Shown here: piece after piece, positions 10,101 to 18,513 of the stretch | Position numbering within the stretch: the stretch's first letter is position 1 | Layout of the letters: every line of letters begins with the position of its first letter | Origin: Pedobacter fastidiosus | Lineage (GTDB): Bacteria; Bacteroidota; Bacteroidia; Sphingobacteriales; Sphingobacteriaceae | NCBI RefSeq assembly: GCF_014306625.1 | Contig: NZ_JACRYL010000016.1 | Coordinates: forward strand, 25,509-89,508 | Length of the DNA: 64,000 nucleotides | Direction of reading: 5' to 3' | Notes under the pieces: generated by a model | The model's database searches: none | Seen by the model: the letters and a program-made list of their open reading frames with translations, nothing else | Told to the model about the DNA's origin: nothing | Position numbers and translations under genes: made by a program

Positions 10101-10233
10101 TTGGCTTTTTATCTTCACCAACAACCTTTCCAGATACCGTGATTTGTTCATCAGGGGTTTGCCCGTAAACGTTTAGCATGCCGGCCCATAAAAAAAGCAG
10201 ACAAACTATATATTTTGATTTTATTAATTTCAT
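7159..10233 (-). CDS. SusC/RagA-family TonB-dependent receptor (pair 2)
   Basis: A 1024-residue outer-membrane beta-barrel importer energised by TonB. A signal peptide (to about residue 24, VYGQ) is followed by a carboxypeptidase-regulatory-like domain (about 30-105), a plug domain containing the SusC-type segments LVLVDGIERSF and VLKDAATLAWYG, and a long barrel ending in the C-terminal aromatic signature GVNLKF. The usual plug motif SAAIYG is altered to TLAWYG. It pairs with the susD gene directly downstream, and starts 38 bases after the upstream susD gene. The predicted substrate is a xylan fragment, by context only. Confidence 0.94.
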   Translation of the reverse strand: MKLIKSKYIVCLLFLWAGMLNVYGQTPDEQITVSGKVVGEDKKPIAGVAVSLQEDKTNKSVTTGADGIFTIEATTSDVLVFKYVGYRMVLKPAGEVNKGDIVLIKALIDAGDDDNVYIPFGVRKKREVTATISTISSDNLPQIPSSSLTNVFTGRLPGLAIYPSGSQQPGYDASSFLVRGRSSYNSNQEPLVLVDGIERSFSSMDLGEIESVSVLKDAATLAWYGMYAANGVIYVKTKRGSATSTSVTFDAQAGLQAPLQVARPLDSYTYATLYNEASVNNGGAPVYGAVALQAYQDGSDPIKYPNNNFVKDFTKSVAPTQRYVATVTGGNAFIKYYTLLSAYQQGGFYKGGHNDTYDANTDFNRYNLRTNLDLHVNKNLDVALDIGGRITNLTFPNAGTATFLNTVYSLPPNAFPVINPNGSYGGTSIFTQNNPQAMLEAKGASTDLVRNMIATIRAKQKMDGILKGLSGEVFYAYDIAGLYRSGFTQSYATSELKADGTYATYGTAAKVDYQGNVFSGNVRKSEFWAGFDYNRTFGKHDIKVSTRVSRANYASFGSLDARREGWSNRISYNYIQRYFLDLTASYAGSEVFAPDSRYGFFPAASAGWIISDESFMKGSTGFLDFLKIRGSYGLVGNDAIGTARRFAYNDFFTRSATGYTFGTGYTGVSGSGQLALANPFLTWEKAYKTSVGFDAKMFKQSLSISADYFYENRKDLTTASLLPSLLGQSLIYVNEGEAEYKGFEAGVNYNKNIGELNLNLFGNFTYNTSKILAINEGAGLPEYQKQLGHPISSVISPAATANTGAGYISNMLISDGIFQSQAQIDASAKQILSKDVRPGDIKYVDQNGDGVINDLDRVRTDFNFVPKAYFGFGASLSFKNFDANFLFQGTSGRSITIQQLVNAGNTNNGFLNQFSVDRWTPSNTSAPYPRLLLTDRGNNTAASDFWIRSGDYIRLKNAEIGYSLPSSFTKKLKIKQLRLYASGLNLITFDQLGDLPIDPELPESGYNSSYPYMKIYSFGVNLKF

Positions 10234-10271
10234 TTTGAATAAATCTTTTTAGCGTTATATTGATTAACTGA

Positions 10272-11966
10272 CTATTCCCAACCTGGATTTTGTGTTAACA
10301 CTCCCTTACTTTTATAAATCTCTGCTCTAGGGATTGGATAAAGGTTTTGTTTTTCTGTCCAGGTTTTTTGGAAAGTTTGGGTAAGCACAAACGGCGTATA
10401 CACAAAACTTCCATTGGTTAGTTTAACCACATCCATACCTTTCATTGGCACACCAATAGTTGTCGAACCAATTTTCCAACGCATAATATCATACCAGCGG
10501 TGATCTTCAAAAGCAAGTTCTATAGCACGCTCGTGTCTTATAGCAGTACGCATTTCATCTTGAGTCATGTTCGCTTTTAAACCATAAAGATTATTTACAC
10601 CCGGAGCAATTAATGCACGTTGGCGAATTGCGATAAGTTGAGCGTAAACACTCGCATCAGGACCAACTGCTTCATTTTGTGCTTCGGCATAGTTTAGCAA
10701 AACCTCTGCGTAACGGAAATAGATGTAGTTAAGCAAAGTTGTGCTTCCACCAACTGTACGGTAAACTTCTGGCCAGTATTTTTTGCAATAGTAGCGTGTA
10801 GCGGTATAAGTAATTGTAGTGCTGTAGTCTAGTGCGCCAGCTGGTGTAGACCACATTTGAATGGCTCTACCCTGCCACGGTCTATCGTTATAAATGATGT
10901 TATCGTAAAAACGTTGCTCGCGATTTAAATATGGCTTTTGCGGATCGTAACCAGAAGTAGGATCTGTAATTGCTTTTCCATTTGCCATCTCATACATATC
11001 AACATGATTTTGAGTTGGGTTCATTTGTCCTTGAGCACCTCCAGAACCTGGAGACATCGAAAAATCCTGCATCATTTCTCCAGCTAAAGGTGTATTGCCT
11101 TTAATTCTAATCATGATGTATTCTGGAGAATTCGGCACGTTCAAAATATCAGAATAGGAAGCCTGAAGTTGATATCTTCCATCCATTAATGTTTGAGCAG
11201 CAGTTGCAGCCGCTTGCCATTTTGTTTTATCTCCTGTAGGATTATTTAACGGGCTTGCAGCGTACAAAAGAACTCTAGCTCTTAATGCCTGAGCAGCGCC
11301 TTTAGTTGGGCGACCATAATCTGAAGCAGAATAATCTGTATCGTTTCCAAGTTTGGCTTCTGCAATAACCAAGTCAGCAAGAATGTACTTGGTTACATCA
11401 TCAAAAGAACTGCGTGGAAGATTTAGTTCATCATTTACATCATAAACCTTATCTACAATCGGTACGCCTCCAAATCTTTTGGTAAGTTCGAAGTAAGACA
11501 TTGCACGTAAAAATCTCATTTCGCCTTCCACCCTTACCGGTTGGAAAATTGGAACTGTTGCGGGCGGTGCTGGCGGAACATCGGCCAATCTAGCAAGCAT
11601 TTTGTTTTCGATGGCAATCCCTGCATACATTCTTTTCCAGATGTCGTAAATATCATTTAATGATGCTCCATTGGAATGATCGTGATATAAACCTCTATTT
11701 AAAGTAGTTACTGTACCTTCTGAGTTTCCGGAAACAGCTTCATCTGATGCCTGAGCAACACAACCACGGTGATCATTAAATCTTACATATTTGTTAATTA
11801 CATAATTGTATGCATTATCTGCAAATCTTGCGGCCTGTGCCGGATCTGCAAAAATTTCATCCTCACTCAAAGCAACGCCTGGTGTTCTTTCTAAAAAGTC
11901 TTTCTTGCAGGAAATAGAGAACAGCGTTAGTAAAAGGACTGCTGTATATATTTTATAGTTTTTCAT
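10272..11966 (-). CDS. SusD/RagB-family outer-membrane glycan-binding lipoprotein (pair 1)
   Basis: A 564-residue SusD homologue with a lipoprotein signal ending SISC (Cys20, followed by Lys-Lys). It has the N-terminal helical repeats of the family and the C-terminal region RHERAIELAFEDHRWYDIMRW, with NLYPIP near the end. Spacing to the upstream SusC stop is only a few bases, which makes the two a transporter pair. It differs clearly from the second SusD in this operon, so the two pairs probably bind different parts or lengths of the same polysaccharide. No SusE/SusF-like glycan-binding lipoprotein gene accompanies either pair. Confidence 0.93.
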   Translation of the reverse strand: MKNYKIYTAVLLLTLFSISCKKDFLERTPGVALSEDEIFADPAQAARFADNAYNYVINKYVRFNDHRGCVAQASDEAVSGNSEGTVTTLNRGLYHDHSNGASLNDIYDIWKRMYAGIAIENKMLARLADVPPAPPATVPIFQPVRVEGEMRFLRAMSYFELTKRFGGVPIVDKVYDVNDELNLPRSSFDDVTKYILADLVIAEAKLGNDTDYSASDYGRPTKGAAQALRARVLLYAASPLNNPTGDKTKWQAAATAAQTLMDGRYQLQASYSDILNVPNSPEYIMIRIKGNTPLAGEMMQDFSMSPGSGGAQGQMNPTQNHVDMYEMANGKAITDPTSGYDPQKPYLNREQRFYDNIIYNDRPWQGRAIQMWSTPAGALDYSTTITYTATRYYCKKYWPEVYRTVGGSTTLLNYIYFRYAEVLLNYAEAQNEAVGPDASVYAQLIAIRQRALIAPGVNNLYGLKANMTQDEMRTAIRHERAIELAFEDHRWYDIMRWKIGSTTIGVPMKGMDVVKLTNGSFVYTPFVLTQTFQKTWTEKQNLYPIPRAEIYKSKGVLTQNPGWE

Positions 11967-11970
11967 GATC

Positions 11971-14900
11971 TTAAAATTGAACGTTTAAACCAAAATTGTA
12001 AATTTTCGACGTTGGATAAAGCGCTTGTAAAGGGAAGGCTGTATTAACTGTATTCACGTTTTCTGGATCTATATAAAACTTATATTTTGTCCAGGTGTAA
12101 ATATTTTGTCCCTGTAAGAAAACCCTAATATTACTCAGTTTCAATGAGCTAGTCCATGTTTTTGGAAGATTCCACGCAAGCTCGATATTTCTGATTTTTA
12201 AGTATGCCGAGTTCTGTAAAGTGAAATCGTTCTGAGCATAATTTAAAGAGGCTGTTCCACGAGCGTGTAATGCTGGCCACGTTGCGGTTGAAGCTGTCGC
12301 CGGCGTCCAAGCATCCAGCATGAATGGATACATTTGTTGTCCATTGTTTTGTTCGTTTAAAATTACATTCGAACTTACGTGTGCAACTCCTTGAAACAAG
12401 GCTGAAAGTGAGAATCCTTTGTAAGTAACCCGCGGACTAAAACTATAGATGTATTGTGGTGTATTGGTATAACCGATTGCATCTTGATCCAAGTTGGTAA
12501 TTACGCCATCACCATCCAAATCTTTAATTTTTAAATCTCCGGGGATTGGATTGTAACCGGATAATTTAGGTGAAGCAGCAATGTCTGCAGCAGACTGAAA
12601 AAAACCATCGGTTTTATAACCAAAGTACTGGCCAACACTGGTCCCTTTTCTAACTAACGAGAATGGTAAACCATCTGGCTCATCATTTTCAAGGATTTTA
12701 TTTTTGTTGTAACTGATCTGTGCGTTTAAGCCTAGCGTTACACTACCAACAACCCGCTGGTAATCAAGCTCTACTTCGTAACCTTTATTATAAACAATTC
12801 CTTTATTTAAGTTTGGATATGAGTGACCGAAGAGTGCAGATCCGCTTAAAGTTGGCGTTAAAATATCTTTACGAGTTTCATCAAATACATCAACCGTCAT
12901 TTTAAGATTATCTTTTAAAAACCGAGCTTCTAAACCAATGTTCCTTTTTGTACCCGTTTCCCAAGTAACCTGATCATTTCCCAAAGCATTATCGGCAATA
13001 TAAACCGTTGGATAATTTGATAATGAAAGTGGGTTTCCGAATGGTGCGCTAGAATTGGGCTGATAGGTTGTTAAAAACAAAAAGCGATTATCTGAAATCC
13101 TATCGTTACCAACCTGTCCGTAACTTCCTCTAATTTTTAAATACGTTAACACGTTGTTCTTTTTCCAAAACGGTTCGTTGGTAAGCGTCCAACCTGCAGA
13201 AACTGCTGGAAAGAAACCATAGCGCAACCCTTTTGCAAAGTTTTCCGATCCATTATAAGAAGCATTAAATTCTGCAAAGTAACGTTCGCCATAATTATAG
13301 GTTACACGACTTGCAATACCTTGCGATGCTTTAGGAGGAGCCGTGAATGGTGTTGAACCTGTTGATTTAATTAACTGGCGAGTACCCAAAAGTAGAGCAC
13401 CAACATTGTGTTTACCAAAATCGCGATTGTAATCGAAACCGCTTTGTATGTTCATATTGGTACTGCCCTCGGTTACACCACCATCCTGAACTGCTCCAAG
13501 AGGCTCATCACGATTACGGGTATCGGTAGATAAAGTAGCCTGACCAGTTGCCGCGTTATACACGTAAGCTGCCCAGTTTGCATTTCGTCTTTCGGTATTA
13601 TTGTAATAAGAGTCATAACCGAAAACGGTTTTAAAGCCTAATCCTTTAGTGATAAAACCCAATTTATAATTTAAGTTAAAAGTACTTTCAATAGTATTTG
13701 TATCATCGTTTCGAGTTCCAAAACGGGTTAAAACCGCGTAAGGATTCCAAATATTGGTACCGATGTTTGGGTTGGCCGTAATTCTGCCATCAGGAAGAGT
13801 AACTGGATAAGCATAAGCTGGAACCTGAAGAATACGAGAAATCATCCCCTCAATTGTATCATAAGAGAAAGCTGAAGATGATTTTAATCCAGCAGGCTGA
13901 TAACGATCAGCAAAACGACCGCCCAATTTAATGCCTACGGTAAAATCTTTGTTCAATGTTAAATCTACGTTAGAACGGAAATTATAACGATTGTAATTTG
14001 GAACGGTGTTGATTCCGTATGGCGAATCAAACTTTTTAAAGATACCATCCTGAAAAGCATAACCTGCGGAAACAAAGTATTTTGCAATTTTTGTTCCACC
14101 GTTAATATTGATGTTGTGTTGCGTTTGCGAATAGAATTTTTTAGTTAAATAATCAAACCACTGTACATCGGGGTAACCAATTGGATCAGATCCATCTTTA
14201 AATTTTTGCAATTCAACATCCGAAAAGAATGGTGCCTTGCCATCATTTACATAAGATTGATTTAATAAAGAAGCGTTTTCAAACGCTGGAAGTCCAATTG
14301 CCAAACCTGTATAAGTTTGTAAAGCGTAGTTACCCGTGTAGGTTACTTTAGGCTTCCCTATTTTACCCTGTTTGGTAGTAATTACGATAATACCGTTTGC
14401 ACCTCTAATACCATAAATTGCAGTTGAAGCTGCATCTTTTAAAACCGTTACCGATTCGATTTCGTTTGCGTCTACATCCGAAAAACTTGGGCGCTCAATT
14501 CCATCAACCACAACAATTGCGGCATTGTTAACGCCATAAGTTGCTACACCTCTTATTTTTAAGGAAGCACCATCTGCACCCGGCTGTCCGCTCGTTTGTA
14601 CGGCGAGTAAACCAGGCAACCTTCCAACTAAACTGTTGGTTGGGTTTGGAGTTGGCGATTTCATTACATCTTCGGCTCCAATTTGAGCAACCGCCCCAGT
14701 TAAAGTCGATTTTTTCTGTGCGCCATAACCAACAACTACAACTTCATCCAATCCTTGCGAATCTTCATCTAAACTTGCATTTATAGTTGTTTTGCCATTT
14801 ATAGCAACCTCTTTATTTATATAACCCACATATACAAATACCAGTGTACCTGTGGTGGATGCAGTTTTGATGGAAAACTTTCCGTTATCATCGGTTACTG

Positions 14901-15108
14901 CACCGGTTTGTGTTCCCTTAACCCTAACACTTACGCCTGGTAAGGTTAAGCCTTTGGCATCTTTCACTGTACCCGAAATTGTTGTTTGAGCAACGGCAAC
15001 TAGCGAAAAAAGTAAAAGGAAAGTGAATGAATAAAAGATTTTTGCCCTTTGAGTGGCCTCAAATTTAAAAAATGGCAAAATCCTTTTCAAAATGTAAAGT
15101 CTATCCAT
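11971..15108 (-). CDS. SusC/RagA-family TonB-dependent receptor (pair 1)
   Basis: The first gene of the locus, 1045 residues. The N-terminus is unusually long before the signal core (FYSFTFLLLFSLVAVAQ), so the true start may lie downstream of the annotated Met. A carboxypeptidase-like domain (TTISGTVKDAKG onward) is followed by the TonB-box-like stretch DEVVVVGYGAQKKSTLTGAV, a plug with the canonical VLKDAASTAIYG, and a barrel ending FGLNVQF. Promoter elements must lie in the 429-base gap upstream, which also holds the LacI-type palindrome. It imports oligosaccharides with the adjacent SusD. Confidence 0.94.
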   Translation of the reverse strand: MDRLYILKRILPFFKFEATQRAKIFYSFTFLLLFSLVAVAQTTISGTVKDAKGLTLPGVSVRVKGTQTGAVTDDNGKFSIKTASTTGTLVFVYVGYINKEVAINGKTTINASLDEDSQGLDEVVVVGYGAQKKSTLTGAVAQIGAEDVMKSPTPNPTNSLVGRLPGLLAVQTSGQPGADGASLKIRGVATYGVNNAAIVVVDGIERPSFSDVDANEIESVTVLKDAASTAIYGIRGANGIIVITTKQGKIGKPKVTYTGNYALQTYTGLAIGLPAFENASLLNQSYVNDGKAPFFSDVELQKFKDGSDPIGYPDVQWFDYLTKKFYSQTQHNININGGTKIAKYFVSAGYAFQDGIFKKFDSPYGINTVPNYNRYNFRSNVDLTLNKDFTVGIKLGGRFADRYQPAGLKSSSAFSYDTIEGMISRILQVPAYAYPVTLPDGRITANPNIGTNIWNPYAVLTRFGTRNDDTNTIESTFNLNYKLGFITKGLGFKTVFGYDSYYNNTERRNANWAAYVYNAATGQATLSTDTRNRDEPLGAVQDGGVTEGSTNMNIQSGFDYNRDFGKHNVGALLLGTRQLIKSTGSTPFTAPPKASQGIASRVTYNYGERYFAEFNASYNGSENFAKGLRYGFFPAVSAGWTLTNEPFWKKNNVLTYLKIRGSYGQVGNDRISDNRFLFLTTYQPNSSAPFGNPLSLSNYPTVYIADNALGNDQVTWETGTKRNIGLEARFLKDNLKMTVDVFDETRKDILTPTLSGSALFGHSYPNLNKGIVYNKGYEVELDYQRVVGSVTLGLNAQISYNKNKILENDEPDGLPFSLVRKGTSVGQYFGYKTDGFFQSAADIAASPKLSGYNPIPGDLKIKDLDGDGVITNLDQDAIGYTNTPQYIYSFSPRVTYKGFSLSALFQGVAHVSSNVILNEQNNGQQMYPFMLDAWTPATASTATWPALHARGTASLNYAQNDFTLQNSAYLKIRNIELAWNLPKTWTSSLKLSNIRVFLQGQNIYTWTKYKFYIDPENVNTVNTAFPLQALYPTSKIYNFGLNVQF

Positions 15109-15537
15109 AATTATTAAAAAATTAAATCTATTTGGTTGAAATTTAATGCGTAGTTAATGCTGATTAGATAAGCCTGGGAGAAAGCGATTTTTCTGCAACA
15201 GTTATGAGACAGAAAAATTTATTTTCTTAGAATTATTGAATCAGTAAGTTTAAAAAGATTGTACGATTTTGTCTTTTAAACGTAATCTTCCGCTTATAAA
15301 AAGAGAGCGATTTTACGAGAAATAGAATGATCAGTATTGAGTATTTTCAAAGCAATCAGGGCTGTAAGTAGAGATTCTTTCATATTTATTTGGTTAGTTG
15401 GTTTTAGCGAATACGAATGTAGAAAGTTGTCTAGATAAAAATCATTATTAAAATGGTTACAAAGGCACAAAATCGACTAGAATAGCATTTCAAACGTTTG
15501 AAATAATTGAGAAATTTTACTTATCTATGCATAGAGA
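15109..15537. promoter_or_regulatory. Divergent control region between susC and the LacI regulator gene
   Basis: This 429-base non-coding region separates two divergent transcription units. It contains the 18-bp palindrome at 15487-15504 and a second perfect 12-bp palindrome TCTATGCATAGA at 15524-15535, just before the regulator start. The half-sites of the larger palindrome read AACGTTTG in both directions, one base away from the Bacteroidota -7 consensus TAnnTTTG, so repressor and RNA polymerase could compete there. I see no other strong promoter and no convincing small ORF. The long distance from the palindrome to susC (about 380 bases) implies a long 5' leader or a further promoter. Confidence 0.5.
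15487..15504. promoter_or_regulatory. LacI-family operator candidate (18-bp perfect palindrome)
   Basis: The sequence ATTTCAAACGTTTGAAAT is a perfect palindrome with the central CG step typical of operators of the LacI/PurR/CcpA family. It lies 46 bases upstream of the preferred ATG of the LacI-type regulator and inside the divergent region facing the xylan locus. The likely role is autoregulation and control of the susC operon in response to a sugar ligand. The position and symmetry are seen directly; the binding partner is inferred from the neighbour. Confidence 0.65.
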
Positions 15538-15549
15538 TTGGAAAAGAAG

Positions 15550-16563
15550 ATGCAAAACACCCCTATTACGCTTAAGTTCTTGGCTGAAAAGCTAAAAATG
15601 TCAGTATCAACAGTATCTAAAGCCCTTAATAATTACCCTACAATTAATGAATACACCAAGAAACGTGTTCAGGAAATGGCTCGTGATTTACATTTCACGC
15701 CAAACAAATCTGCCATTAATTTAAAGGAAAGAAAATCGAGAATTATCGGAATTATTTTGCCTAATTTATTGGATTATTTTTTTACCAGAAGCATTTATGG
15801 CGTAGAACAATTCGCCATGAAAAATGGATATAACGTAATCATCAGTCAATCTCATGATGAACTTGAAAAGGAAATCCAGCTGGCCGACATGTTACTTAAA
15901 AGCCGTGTAGATGGATTAATTGTTGCCATTTCTAAGAATACCCAAGATTTTGGTCATTTAGATCAGTTTGAGAATATGGGCATTCCTGTTGTTTATTACA
16001 CCCGAAACCCAAGTTTTAATTTAAGCTGTCATAAAGTTTTGGGCAATACTTTTCAAGGTTGCTATCAGGCAACTAAATTCCTGATTGATAGAGGCCATAA
16101 AAAAATTGCCTATCTCGGCGGACCGAAAATGATCAACTTTACGCACGATCGATTTAATGGGTATATTAATGCTCTGAAAGATAACAATGTGCCTTTTAAA
16201 GCTGAATTGGTTGCTTATACAGATTTTGACAAGGAAAATACGGTTTCAGCAATTCAGAACCTTTTTAACGATGCCGAAAATATGCCTACAGCTTTGGTTG
16301 CCTTTAAAGAACCAATTTTATTTGATGCCATTAAATACCTCAAATCAATAAACCATCCGAAATTTAACGAAATTGAATGTATCGGTTTTGGAAATACGCC
16401 ATTCATCAGCTATTTGGATTCCCCTCCTATTGCTTCCATTGAAGAAAATCCGGAATCGGTGGGTGAAAATGCAATTAAATTATTGCTTCAGTTGATCAAT
16501 AGAGAAATTGAAATTCAGGATTATCAAAAAATAATGGTCGATTGCCAGTTGGTTGTACACTAA
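15550..16563 (+). CDS. LacI-family transcriptional regulator of the xylan locus
   Basis: The N-terminus has the LacI helix-turn-helix and hinge helix (LKFLAEKLKMSVSTVSKALN) followed by a periplasmic-binding-protein-like sugar-sensing domain (from RIIGIILPN). I chose the ATG at 15550 (337 residues) because GGAAAAGAAG lies directly upstream as a ribosome-binding-like purine stretch. A TTG at 15538 in the same frame would add four residues. It probably represses or activates the divergent SusC operon by binding the palindrome upstream, with a xylo-oligosaccharide or sugar as effector. Its stop overlaps the end of the convergent MFS gene by four bases. Confidence 0.92.
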   Translation: MQNTPITLKFLAEKLKMSVSTVSKALNNYPTINEYTKKRVQEMARDLHFTPNKSAINLKERKSRIIGIILPNLLDYFFTRSIYGVEQFAMKNGYNVIISQSHDELEKEIQLADMLLKSRVDGLIVAISKNTQDFGHLDQFENMGIPVVYYTRNPSFNLSCHKVLGNTFQGCYQATKFLIDRGHKKIAYLGGPKMINFTHDRFNGYINALKDNNVPFKAELVAYTDFDKENTVSAIQNLFNDAENMPTALVAFKEPILFDAIKYLKSINHPKFNEIECIGFGNTPFISYLDSPPIASIEENPESVGENAIKLLLQLINREIEIQDYQKIMVDCQLVVH

Positions 16564-17789
16564 CTCATTGATATTGAATTTTGCTTGACGTCATTTTTAT
16601 GCTTTTCATAATACACGTAAGCACCTACAATTAACAAACCAGCAACCCCTTCAAATGCCACAACAGTTTGTGTTCCAAATTGGTGGGCGAAATAACCCAT
16701 TAATAAACTGCCGATTGGCAAAACGCCTTGATAGGCCATAATGTAATAGCTTAGGGTTCTGCCTCTCATCAAATCGTCTGCATGGGTTTGCAAATAAGTA
16801 TTTATTGATGAAGTTTGCGCCATTAAGCCTAACGCAGCCAAACCTGTACAAATCAGTGCCAAAATTAATGATGGAGAAATTGCCAGTGCAATAACCGAAA
16901 CGGCTAGCAGCAATGCAGATAGAATTATGATTTTTTGAAGATGCTGGCCAGCTTTTAAAGTAGCCATGTAAATTGCACCAAAGAAAGCACCCAAACCCGC
17001 AGCGCTTTCAAACCAGCCAAATGTTGTAGCAGTTCCATTAAAAATATCCTTTGCAAAAACAGGAAGCAAAGTTGTAAATGGAATCACCAATAAGCTTGAC
17101 GCAGCCATCATTAAAATCATCGAAGCTAAATCTGGAGATGTGCGTAAATATTCATATCCGTTTTTGAGATCAACCCAAATATTTTCTGTTGATTTTTTAT
17201 GTTCCGATAAATTTAACTTCATCATTAACAAACAGATTAACACGGCTATAAAACTTACAAAATTGATTAAAAAACAAACATCTTCGCCCAAGGTGCTTAA
17301 TATTACACCCGCTAAGGCCGGCCCTACCAATCGGGCAGCATTAAAAACCGAAGAATTTAGGGCAATTGCATTTGGTAAATCTTCTTTATCATCAATTAAG
17401 TTAACCATTAAAGATTGCCTTGCAGTTACATCGAAAGCATTTACCAAACCCTGAACTAATGAAAGCGCTGCAATCCAAAAAATATCGTAATGTTTAAACC
17501 AAATCATTAAAGCCAGCGCTCCTGCTTGGAGCATTAAAATGACCTGTGTAATGATGAGGATTTTGAATTTATTGTGCCTATCTACATAACTGCCTGCATA
17601 TGGAGCCAAAACCAACGATGGGATTAAGCTTAAAAAAGTAACCAGTCCCAGTAAAAATGCCGATCCTGTTAAACGGTAAATTAACCAGCTTACAGCAACA
17701 CGCTGCATCCAAGTACCAACTAATGAAATAGATTGACCAGTAAAAAATAACCTGTAGTTATAATGCCTTAACGAACGAAAAATACTCAT
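16560..17789 (-). CDS. MFS transporter (EntS/MFS_3-like exporter)
   Basis: A 409-residue protein of the major facilitator superfamily with about 12 membrane segments. The start (LFFTGQSISLVGTWMQRVAVSWLIYRLTGS) and the loop PYAGSYVDRHNK between segments 2 and 3 are typical of the MFS_3 group, which includes the enterobactin exporter EntS and drug exporters. It is transcribed divergently from the MarR gene, and a palindrome matching the one in front of marR sits 10 bases before its start. The simplest reading is a small-molecule efflux pump repressed by that MarR protein. Substrate unknown. Confidence 0.88.
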   Translation of the reverse strand: MSIFRSLRHYNYRLFFTGQSISLVGTWMQRVAVSWLIYRLTGSAFLLGLVTFLSLIPSLVLAPYAGSYVDRHNKFKILIITQVILMLQAGALALMIWFKHYDIFWIAALSLVQGLVNAFDVTARQSLMVNLIDDKEDLPNAIALNSSVFNAARLVGPALAGVILSTLGEDVCFLINFVSFIAVLICLLMMKLNLSEHKKSTENIWVDLKNGYEYLRTSPDLASMILMMAASSLLVIPFTTLLPVFAKDIFNGTATTFGWFESAAGLGAFFGAIYMATLKAGQHLQKIIILSALLLAVSVIALAISPSLILALICTGLAALGLMAQTSSINTYLQTHADDLMRGRTLSYYIMAYQGVLPIGSLLMGYFAHQFGTQTVVAFEGVAGLLIVGAYVYYEKHKNDVKQNSISMS

Positions 17790-17799
17790 GTTTAAAATA

Positions 17800-17821
17800 G
17801 TAAAGTAACTTTACAAAATTA
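17800..17821 (-). promoter_or_regulatory. MFS gene promoter with MarR operator candidate
   Basis: On the minus strand a perfect -7 box TAATTTTG (17814-17821) is followed, sharing its last G, by the perfect palindrome GTAAAGTTACTTTAC (17800-17814). The arms are GTAAAGT and ACTTTAC around one central base. A protein bound here would cover the transcription start of the MFS gene. The same arrangement occurs in front of marR, which supports a shared operator. Confidence 0.6.
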
Positions 17822-17930
17822 GGAATTTTTTATTAGTCTGTAAAACTAAAAAGAAACGTTTTTATCACATTTAAATCATAAAAACTCTTATCCACACTCA
17901 AAAATGATTTAAAATGAAATAAATATACAT

Positions 17931-17952
17931 TATATTTGTAAAGTACATTTAC
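17931..17952 (+). promoter_or_regulatory. marR promoter with MarR operator candidate
   Basis: The -7 box TATATTTG (17931-17938) fits the Bacteroidota consensus TAnnTTTG and is joined, through its last G, to GTAAAGTACATTTAC (17938-17952). This second copy matches the palindrome of the divergent MFS promoter at 12 or 13 of 15 positions, depending on the strand compared, with outer arms GTAAA and TTTAC. The start codon follows 7 bases later, so the leader is very short. Negative autoregulation by the MarR product is the likely outcome. Confidence 0.6.
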
Positions 17953-17959
17953 CATTATT

Positions 17960-18403
17960 ATGCCAACCCAAACTCAAGAAATAGCAGCCAAATTGCGGAG
18001 TACAGTCACCCGCCTAACTAGGCAATTACGCAAGCAAAATGTAAGCTCGGAGTTTAGTAATGCCGAGTTATTAACCATGTCTTTATTGGAGCAACACGGA
18101 AAATTACTCTCCACCGAGCTTGCTGATATGGAAAGGGTTTCGAAACAGGCAATCTCTCAAATCATTAATAGACTATTTGATGCTAAGTGTGTAGAAAGAT
18201 TTCCGAGCGCAGAGGATAAGAGAAAAGTATTTATTGGATTAACAAAATTGGGCGAAAAACATATTGTTGCCACAAGAAAAATTAAAGAAGAATGGTTGAG
18301 CCAAACTATGGAGAAGATATTTTCTACAGAAGAAATTAACTTGATCCAAGCCTTTTTACCACTTTTAATTAGACTAGTGGAATATAACGGAATTCGAGTT
18401 TAA
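17960..18403 (+). CDS. MarR-family transcriptional regulator
   Basis: A 147-residue winged helix-turn-helix protein. The recognition region reads LADMERVSKQAISQIINRLFDAKCVERFPSAEDKRKVFIGLT, with helix-turn-helix at about residues 50-80 and the wing at about 82-95. Flanking helices at both ends would form the dimer interface. It is divergent from an MFS exporter gene, the classic MarR arrangement in which the regulator represses the pump and itself until a small ligand binds. The duplicated palindrome over both -7 boxes supports this. No conserved redox cysteine stands out: Cys80 is not placed as in OhrR. Confidence 0.88.
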   Translation: MPTQTQEIAAKLRSTVTRLTRQLRKQNVSSEFSNAELLTMSLLEQHGKLLSTELADMERVSKQAISQIINRLFDAKCVERFPSAEDKRKVFIGLTKLGEKHIVATRKIKEEWLSQTMEKIFSTEEINLIQAFLPLLIRLVEYNGIRV

Positions 18404-18470
18404 TTTTGCGGCATCATTGCCGTAACCGCTTGAAGAAACTAGATCAATATCCAACCTAAATTAATTCACA

Positions 18471-18503
18471 TTTTTGTAGTCGACATAAATTAGCCTTATC
18501 TTG
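18471..18503 (+). promoter_or_regulatory. Putative promoter of the metallo-hydrolase gene
   Basis: TTTTTG (18471-18476) and TATCTTG (18497-18503) are separated by 20 bases, which fits the Bacteroidota -33/-7 spacing with one imperfection in the -7 box. The ATG follows only 10 bases later, so the message would have a very short leader. This is moderate pattern evidence only. Confidence 0.3.
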
Positions 18504-18513
18504 CACACTGAAA

